Source of the DNA: an uncultured Oscillibacter sp.
Lineage (GTDB): Bacteria; Bacillota; Clostridia; Oscillospirales; Oscillospiraceae
Assembly (NCBI GenBank): GCA_910583695.1
Contig: CAJTZL010000094.1
Coordinates: forward strand, 1 to 5,677
DNA: 5,677 bases
Direction: 5' to 3'
Part shown: piece by piece, positions 1 through 5,677 of the stretch
Layout: each line of letters opens with the position of its first letter
Numbering within the stretch: the stretch's first letter is position 1
Position numbers and translations under genes: made by a program
Notes under the pieces: model-generated
Told to the model about the DNA's origin: nothing
The model's database searches: none
Seen by the model: the letters and a program-made list of their open reading frames with translations, nothing else

Positions 1-316
1 GCAGCAGCTCGCCGGCGATCTTGTACATGTTGGGGATCATCAGCAGCAGGCCCTGAGAGGCGGTGTAGGTGGTGGTCATCGCGCCGGTGGCCAGGGAGCC
101 GTGGACGGTGCCGGAGGCGCCGGCCTCGGACTGCATCTCGCAGACCTTCACGGTGGTGCCGAAGATGTTTTTCTGACCGGCGGCTGCCCACTGGTCGACC
201 AAGTCTGCCATGGGCGAAGACGGGGTGATGGGATAGATGCCCGCCACCTCGGTAAACGCATAGCTGACATATGCCGCCGCGTTATTGCCGTCCATGGACT
301 TGAACTTTCTTGCCAT
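1..316 (-). CDS. nifJ: Pyruvate:ferredoxin (flavodoxin) oxidoreductase, N-terminal fragment (runs off left edge)
   Basis: This is the 5' part of a gene for the TPP- and iron-sulfur-dependent enzyme that oxidises pyruvate with CoA to acetyl-CoA and CO2 and passes electrons to ferredoxin or flavodoxin in the cytoplasm, a central step of anaerobic fermentation. The 105 complete codons begin MARKFKSMDGNNAAAYVSYA. They carry the family motif YPITPSSPM (residues 28-36), MQSEAGASG (61-69), and a stretch ending TASQGLLLMIPNMYKIAGEL. Thr31 and Glu64 fall at the positions of the pyruvate-contacting Thr31 and TPP-activating Glu64 known from the Desulfovibrio africanus enzyme. The family is usually near 1,170-1,200 residues, so about nine tenths lies outside the window, including the ferredoxin-like domain. 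The start is fixed by AGGAGG at 324-329, seven bases before the ATG. No frameshift is seen. It lies downstream of the XRE gene on the same strand, but has its own promoter. Confidence 0.95.
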   Translation of the reverse strand, partial: MARKFKSMDGNNAAAYVSYAFTEVAGIYPITPSSPMADLVDQWAAAGQKNIFGTTVKVCEMQSEAGASGTVHGSLATGAMTTTYTASQGLLLMIPNMYKIAGELL

Positions 317-402
317 AAACTTACCTCCTGTAAATTTGCCGCCCGGGGACGGCAATCTCTCCAAGACAGGGGACCGGAGCACTCTCCCGCCGGACCCCAT
401 GC
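317..402 (-). promoter_or_regulatory. nifJ 5' leader with ribosome binding site and two inverted repeats
   Basis: The predicted untranslated leader is about 86 bases. Reading on the minus strand, it first contains an imperfect inverted repeat (arms at 390-398 and 369-377, GGGGTCCGG against CCGGTCCCC, eight pairs with one T-T mismatch and a 12-base loop). It then contains a perfect six-pair hairpin (arms 350-355 and 336-341, TTGCCG/CGGCAA, eight-base loop) ending six bases upstream of the Shine-Dalgarno sequence AGGAGG at 324-329. The arms are visible in the sequence; a regulatory or mRNA-stabilising role is inference. I could not match it to a riboswitch class: there is no T-box sequence and no U-run that would make a leader terminator. 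Confidence 0.45.
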
Positions 403-408
403 GGTTCC

Positions 409-437
409 ATTATAACACGGCTGTTTCCCGGTGTAAA
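409..437 (-). promoter_or_regulatory. Sigma-A type promoter for nifJ
   Basis: On the minus strand there is a perfect -10 hexamer TATAAT (409-414), preceded by TG with one base between (extended -10), and a -35 hexamer TTTACA (432-437, five of six consensus bases), with a 17-base spacer. The expected transcription start is near 402. This is the best promoter in the window and fits high, housekeeping-level expression of a fermentation enzyme. No convincing operator overlaps it; a TTGTTAA-N4-TTAACAA type Rex site was looked for and is absent. Confidence 0.85.
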
Positions 438-500
438 CCGCCGCCTTGTTATTTTTTGCACAAATTTTCCCAGGGATTCTTGGAGGGCAAACGATTCCGC
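438..500. other. Short spacer between the XRE gene and the nifJ promoter, no terminator seen
   Basis: These 63 bases follow the XRE stop codon. They contain AT-rich tracts (a T-run at 453-458 and AAATTTT at 464-470) but no GC-rich hairpin followed by T residues on the minus strand. Read-through from the XRE gene into nifJ is therefore possible, in addition to transcription from the nifJ promoter. Confidence 0.4.
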
Positions 501-872
501 TTACCAGACGAACACCGCGTGTAGAAAGAAATTCACCAGCAGAGCCAGTACAACCCCCGCCGCTGTCCCCGCGCCAATCAGCCACCACTTAAAAATCCGC
601 TTCGCCTTATTCACATCCTGGTAAATGGAGTCCAGCTTTTCGCTGTTCCAATTCTTCTCCCGGACCTCCTGCACATCCACATCCCGAACCAGCGCGTCCA
701 GCGTCAGGCCGAAGTAATCACTCAGGAGTACTAATCGCTGGAAGTCCGGATAAGACTGGGCGGACTCCCATTTGGATACCGTCTGCCGGGATACATGCAG
801 CTCTGCTCCCAGTTCCTCTTGGGACAAGCCCTTGCTTTTCCGCAGGTCAATCAGTTTTTCGTTGAAATTCAT
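501..872 (-). CDS. XRE-family helix-turn-helix regulator with C-terminal membrane segment
   Basis: The 123-residue protein begins MNFNEKLIDLRKSKGLSQEE. Residues about 5-61 form an HTH_3/Cro-CI type DNA-binding domain: LSQEELGAELHVS makes the first two helices and SRQTVSKWE (28-36) the recognition helix, followed by the usual YPDFQRLVLLSDYFGLTLDAL. A charged linker (62-92) leads to a hydrophobic stretch at about 95-122 (WWLIGAGTAAGVVLALLVNF), long enough for one membrane-spanning helix with KAKR on its inner side, so the DNA-binding domain should face the cytoplasm. Such membrane-anchored XRE proteins are common in Firmicutes, but their ligands are mostly unknown. The start is supported by AGGAGG at 881-886, eight bases upstream. 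It is divergent from comM and co-directional with nifJ, 184 bases apart. Base composition is less GC-rich than its neighbours. The target genes are not evident; autoregulation is plausible. Confidence 0.9.
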   Translation of the reverse strand: MNFNEKLIDLRKSKGLSQEELGAELHVSRQTVSKWESAQSYPDFQRLVLLSDYFGLTLDALVRDVDVQEVREKNWNSEKLDSIYQDVNKAKRIFKWWLIGAGTAAGVVLALLVNFFLHAVFVW

Positions 873-944
873 GTTGCAATCCTCCTTATGTCGATGGGCC
901 GTTCAGGCCGGGACCAGCATCTCGCATTTCAAAACATTCTGCAA

Positions 945-969
945 CCAACTTCTGTTGGAATTTTGTCAA
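945..969 (-). promoter_or_regulatory. Possible XRE control region: TTGACA element and adjoining dyad
   Basis: On the minus strand a perfect -35-like TTGACA (964-969) lies about 90 bases upstream of the XRE start. Five bases further downstream is a perfect dyad, CCAAC-N4-GTTGG (945-958), in the place where a repressor would block polymerase. No acceptable -10 is found at 16-19 bases from TTGACA; the nearest candidate, CAGAAT at 936-941, is 22 bases away. The promoter call is therefore weak, and the dyad as an operator is inference from its position next to a small DNA-binding protein gene. Confidence 0.3.
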
Positions 970-999
970 CTTCCCTTAACATTAACACAATTTCTTCCG

Positions 1000-1015
1000 T
1001 TTTCCCAGAGGAAAA
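1000..1015. repeat. Perfect inverted repeat in the divergent XRE-comM spacer
   Basis: TTTTCC and GGAAAA form six-base arms around a four-base centre (CAGA). The arm spacing equals that of the dyad at 945-958, but the arm sequence differs, so the two are not copies of one operator. It lies 24 bases upstream of the proposed comM -35 and could be a binding site. It is not followed by a T-run and is not a terminator. Confidence 0.4.
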
Positions 1016-1025
1016 TTCCCATCCT

Positions 1026-1043
1026 CCGCTTTCCCCGCTTTCC
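1026..1043 (+). repeat. Tandem 9-base direct repeat (two copies of CCGCTTTCC)
   Basis: Two exact, abutting copies of CCGCTTTCC occupy 1026-1034 and 1035-1043 in a pyrimidine-rich tract running from about 990 to 1055. The second copy supplies most of the proposed -35 hexamer of comM. It is probably a small slippage duplication; a functional role is not shown. Confidence 0.6.
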
Positions 1044-1067
1044 ATTTCCCCTAATCTGTGGTATCAT
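1039..1067 (+). promoter_or_regulatory. Probable extended -10 promoter for comM
   Basis: TATCAT (1062-1067, five of six consensus bases) is preceded by TG with one base between, giving an extended -10. A weak -35, TTTCCA (1039-1044, four of six), stands 17 bases upstream. The expected start of transcription is near 1074, giving a leader of about 27 bases. The hexamers are seen directly; use in the cell is inferred. Confidence 0.6.
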
Positions 1068-1086
1068 GTTTCCATACAGACAACAC

Positions 1087-1092
1087 GGGAGG
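1087..1092 (+). promoter_or_regulatory. Ribosome binding site that sets the comM start
   Basis: GGGAGG lies eight bases upstream of the ATG at 1101. The open frame extends back to an ATG at 795, but that region overlaps the XRE gene and would place the promoter and this site inside the coding sequence. Family alignment also begins at MVVTVRSLGL, so 1101 is the start. Confidence 0.85.
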
Positions 1093-1100
1093 TTTCGATT

Positions 1101-2618
1101 ATGGTGGTCACGGTACGTTCCCTTGGCTTGAACGGCGTCTCCGGCTACGAGGTCAGCGCCGAGTGCTTTCTCTCCGGCGGACTCCCGGCCTTCGACGTGG
1201 TGGGCCTGCCCGACGCCGCCGTGCGGGAGGCCCGGGAGCGGGTCCGGGCGGCGGTGAAGAACTGCGGGGCCAAGTTCCCCGTCAGCCGTATCACCGTGAA
1301 TCTGGCTCCGGCGGGGCAGAAGAAGGCGGGGACCCTTTACGACCTGCCCATCTTTGTGGGCCTTCTGGCGGCCAGCGGCGACCTGCCGGAGCCTCCGGCG
1401 GACGCGGCATTCGTGGGGGAGCTGTCCCTCGGCGGCTCTCTGCGAAGCGTGGCGGGCGTCCTCCCCATGGCCCTGGCGGCGGTGAAGGCGGGGGTTCGGC
1501 AGCTCTTCGTCCCGGCGGACAACGCCGCGGAGGCAACGCTGGCCGGGGAACTGACGGTCTACGGCGTCGAGGACGTGAAGGCCCTGGCGGCCCACCTCCG
1601 GGGGGAGCGGCCCCTCACCCCCGCCCCGGCCTGGGCCCCGGAGGGGGATGAGGCGGGCCTTTTGGACCTCCGGGACGTGATGGGCCAGGAAAACGTGAAG
1701 CGGGCGTTGGAGATCGCCGCCGCCGGGGGGCATAACCTGCTGATGATCGGCTCCCCCGGGGCGGGAAAGTCCATGCTGGCAAAGCGCCTGCCCTCCATCC
1801 TGCCGGACATGAGCCGGGAGGAGGCCCTGGCGGCCTCCGGCGTGTGGTCCGTGGCGGGGCTGGCGGACCCGAAGCGTCCCCTGCTGACCCGCCGTCCCTT
1901 CCGCAGTCCCCATCACACCGTTTCCGCCTCCGCCCTCACCGGCGGCGGGCCCGCCATGCGGCCCGGGGAAATCTCCCTGTCCCACAACGGAGTCCTCTTT
2001 CTGGACGAGCTGCCGGAGTTTCGCCGGGACGCCCTGGAGATTCTCCGCCAGCCCCTGGAGGATGGGGAAGTCACCATCTCCCGGGCCGGGGGGACCCTGC
2101 GGCTCCCCGCCCGGTTTCAATTGATCTGCGCTATGAACCCCTGCCGCTGCGGCTGGCGGGGCCACCCGGACCGGCGGTGCACCTGCTCCCAGCGGGACCG
2201 GGAGCGGTACGTGGAGAAAATTTCCGGCCCCCTGCTGGACCGGATCGACCTTCATGTGACGGTTCCTTCCGTGGAGTACGAGGCCATGCGCCGCCGGGAG
2301 ACGCCGGAGTCCTCGGCGGAGGTGAAGGCCCGGGTGGACGCGGCCCGGGCCATTCAGGCGGAGCGTCTGGCGGGGTCCGGCGCGTCCTGCAACGCCCAGA
2401 TTGCCCCGGCCCGGCTGGGGGACTTCTGCCGCCTGGACGCCGCCGGGGAGAAGCTGATGAAGAGCGCTTTCCAGCGCATGGGGCTGACGGCCCGGTCCCA
2501 TGACCGGATTCTCCGAGTGGCACGGACCATCGCCGATTTGGACGGGGAGGCGGATATTGGGGCCGTCCATCTGGCCGAGGCGATTCAATATCGGAATACC
2601 GACATTTTAAAGGGATAG
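1101..2618 (+). CDS. comM: ComM/YifB family AAA+ ATPase (Mg-chelatase-like)
   Basis: This complete 505-residue protein has the usual length and order of the YifB/ComM family. A Lon-protease-like (ChlI) fold comes first (about 20-145; typical VNLAPA at 66-71 and DLPI at 81-84, without a protease Ser-Lys dyad). A Pro/Ala linker follows (170-182), then an AAA+ core with Walker A GSPGAGKS (217-224), Walker B VLFLDE (298-303) and sensor-1 region AMNPCRCG (344-351). A four-cysteine cluster at 348, 350, 360 and 362 may bind metal, and GPLLDRID (376-383) holds the likely arginine finger. The Mg_chelatase_C domain (about 405-500) contains ILRVARTIADLDG. In Vibrio cholerae ComM is a hexameric helicase that drives branch migration during natural transformation; in clostridia the role is not established. 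Despite the family name, no chelatase partners are present. It is monocistronic, divergent from the XRE gene and convergent with rpoC. Confidence 0.95.
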   Translation: MVVTVRSLGLNGVSGYEVSAECFLSGGLPAFDVVGLPDAAVREARERVRAAVKNCGAKFPVSRITVNLAPAGQKKAGTLYDLPIFVGLLAASGDLPEPPADAAFVGELSLGGSLRSVAGVLPMALAAVKAGVRQLFVPADNAAEATLAGELTVYGVEDVKALAAHLRGERPLTPAPAWAPEGDEAGLLDLRDVMGQENVKRALEIAAAGGHNLLMIGSPGAGKSMLAKRLPSILPDMSREEALAASGVWSVAGLADPKRPLLTRRPFRSPHHTVSASALTGGGPAMRPGEISLSHNGVLFLDELPEFRRDALEILRQPLEDGEVTISRAGGTLRLPARFQLICAMNPCRCGWRGHPDRRCTCSQRDRERYVEKISGPLLDRIDLHVTVPSVEYEAMRRRETPESSAEVKARVDAARAIQAERLAGSGASCNAQIAPARLGDFCRLDAAGEKLMKSAFQRMGLTARSHDRILRVARTIADLDGEADIGAVHLAEAIQYRNTDILKG

Positions 2619-2631
2619 CAGGGCTTTTGCT

Positions 2632-2644
2632 CGCCCTTCGGGCG
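2632..2644 (+). repeat. Small GC hairpin just after comM
   Basis: CGCCC-TTC-GGGCG forms a five-pair stem starting 14 bases after the comM stop codon. It is followed by a GC-rich stretch and seven C residues before five T residues (2660-2664), so it is not a standard intrinsic terminator by itself. Its arms nearly repeat those of the terminator hairpin 38 bases further on. Confidence 0.5.
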
Positions 2645-2666
2645 GGTACAGGCCCCCCCTTTTTGC

Positions 2667-2710
2667 AAAAAAGAAAGCAGACCGCCCTTCCGGGCGGCCT
2701 GTTTTTCTTT
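2667..2710. terminator. Bidirectional intrinsic terminator between comM and rpoC
   Basis: CCGCCC-TTCC-GGGCGG (2682-2697) forms a six-pair GC stem, extended by CAG/CTG (2678-2680 and 2699-2701) across one A-C mismatch. On the plus strand it is followed by TTTTTCTTT (2702-2710), terminating comM. On the minus strand it is followed by CTTTCTTTTTT (2667-2677), terminating rpoC, whose stop codon is 13 bases from the stem. A-rich and T-rich flanks can lengthen the stem further. Its place between convergent genes fits a shared terminator. Confidence 0.9.
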
Positions 2711-2714
2711 GCAC

Positions 2715-5677
<2,963 letters not shown>

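Noticed and set aside
101..415. A 104-codon plus-strand open frame over the left edge
   Set aside because: It is antisense to the pyruvate:ferredoxin oxidoreductase N terminus, which has strong motif matches and its own ribosome site and promoter.
976..990. TTAACATTAACACAA resembling a Rex redox-repressor site
   Set aside because: The half sites are direct repeats rather than the inverted TTGTTAA-N4-TTAACAA arrangement, and the site is not at the nifJ promoter.
795..1100. Upstream extension of the comM frame to an ATG at 795
   Set aside because: It overlaps the XRE gene in antisense and spans the promoter and ribosome site of comM; the translated extension resembles no part of the family, which starts at 1101.
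966..2588. A 540-codon open frame on the minus strand opposite comM
   Set aside because: It mirrors the GC-rich third positions of comM, has Gly/Pro/Arg-rich low-complexity content, shows no recognisable domain, and has no place beside a clear ComM protein on the other strand.

Overview
The window looks like chromosomal core DNA of a GC-rich, anaerobic, low-copy-element Firmicute, most likely an Oscillospiraceae/Ruminococcaceae-type gut clostridium. Three things point there: AGGAGG Shine-Dalgarno sites before the three visible starts, an RpoC without the large trigger-loop insertion of Proteobacteria, and a pyruvate:ferredoxin oxidoreductase of the single-chain type. The family-level placement is inference; no 16S or other marker is present. 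The two large genes are strongly GC-biased; the small regulator gene and the spacers around it are visibly less so.

Layout, left to right. Bases 1-316 (minus strand) hold the first 105 codons of nifJ/por, the pyruvate:ferredoxin oxidoreductase gene, running off the left edge. Upstream of it is a near-consensus sigma-A promoter (about 409-437) and an 86-base leader with two hairpin-forming inverted repeats. Bases 501-872 (minus) encode a 123-residue XRE-type DNA-binding protein with one C-terminal membrane segment. A 228-base divergent spacer (873-1100) with two short dyads, a 9-base tandem duplication and a probable extended -10 promoter separates it from comM/yifB (1101-2618, plus), a complete 505-residue AAA+ protein. 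A short convergent gap (2619-2714) carries a bidirectional intrinsic terminator. The rest (2715-5677, minus) is the C-terminal four-fifths of rpoC, RNA polymerase beta prime, whose start lies beyond the right edge.

The genes do not form one pathway. rpoC is transcription core; comM is a DNA-processing AAA+ helicase family member linked in other bacteria to natural transformation; nifJ is central fermentative metabolism. The XRE protein is the only regulator and sits between comM (divergent) and nifJ (downstream, same strand), so either could be a target, but nothing proves it. I see no mobile element, CRISPR array, tRNA, rRNA or defence system, and no clear undescribed system. The points most worth a second look are a 22-residue enlargement of the RpoC zinc-binding region with an extra cysteine, the membrane-anchored regulator with its dyad-bearing divergent spacer, and the structured nifJ leader.
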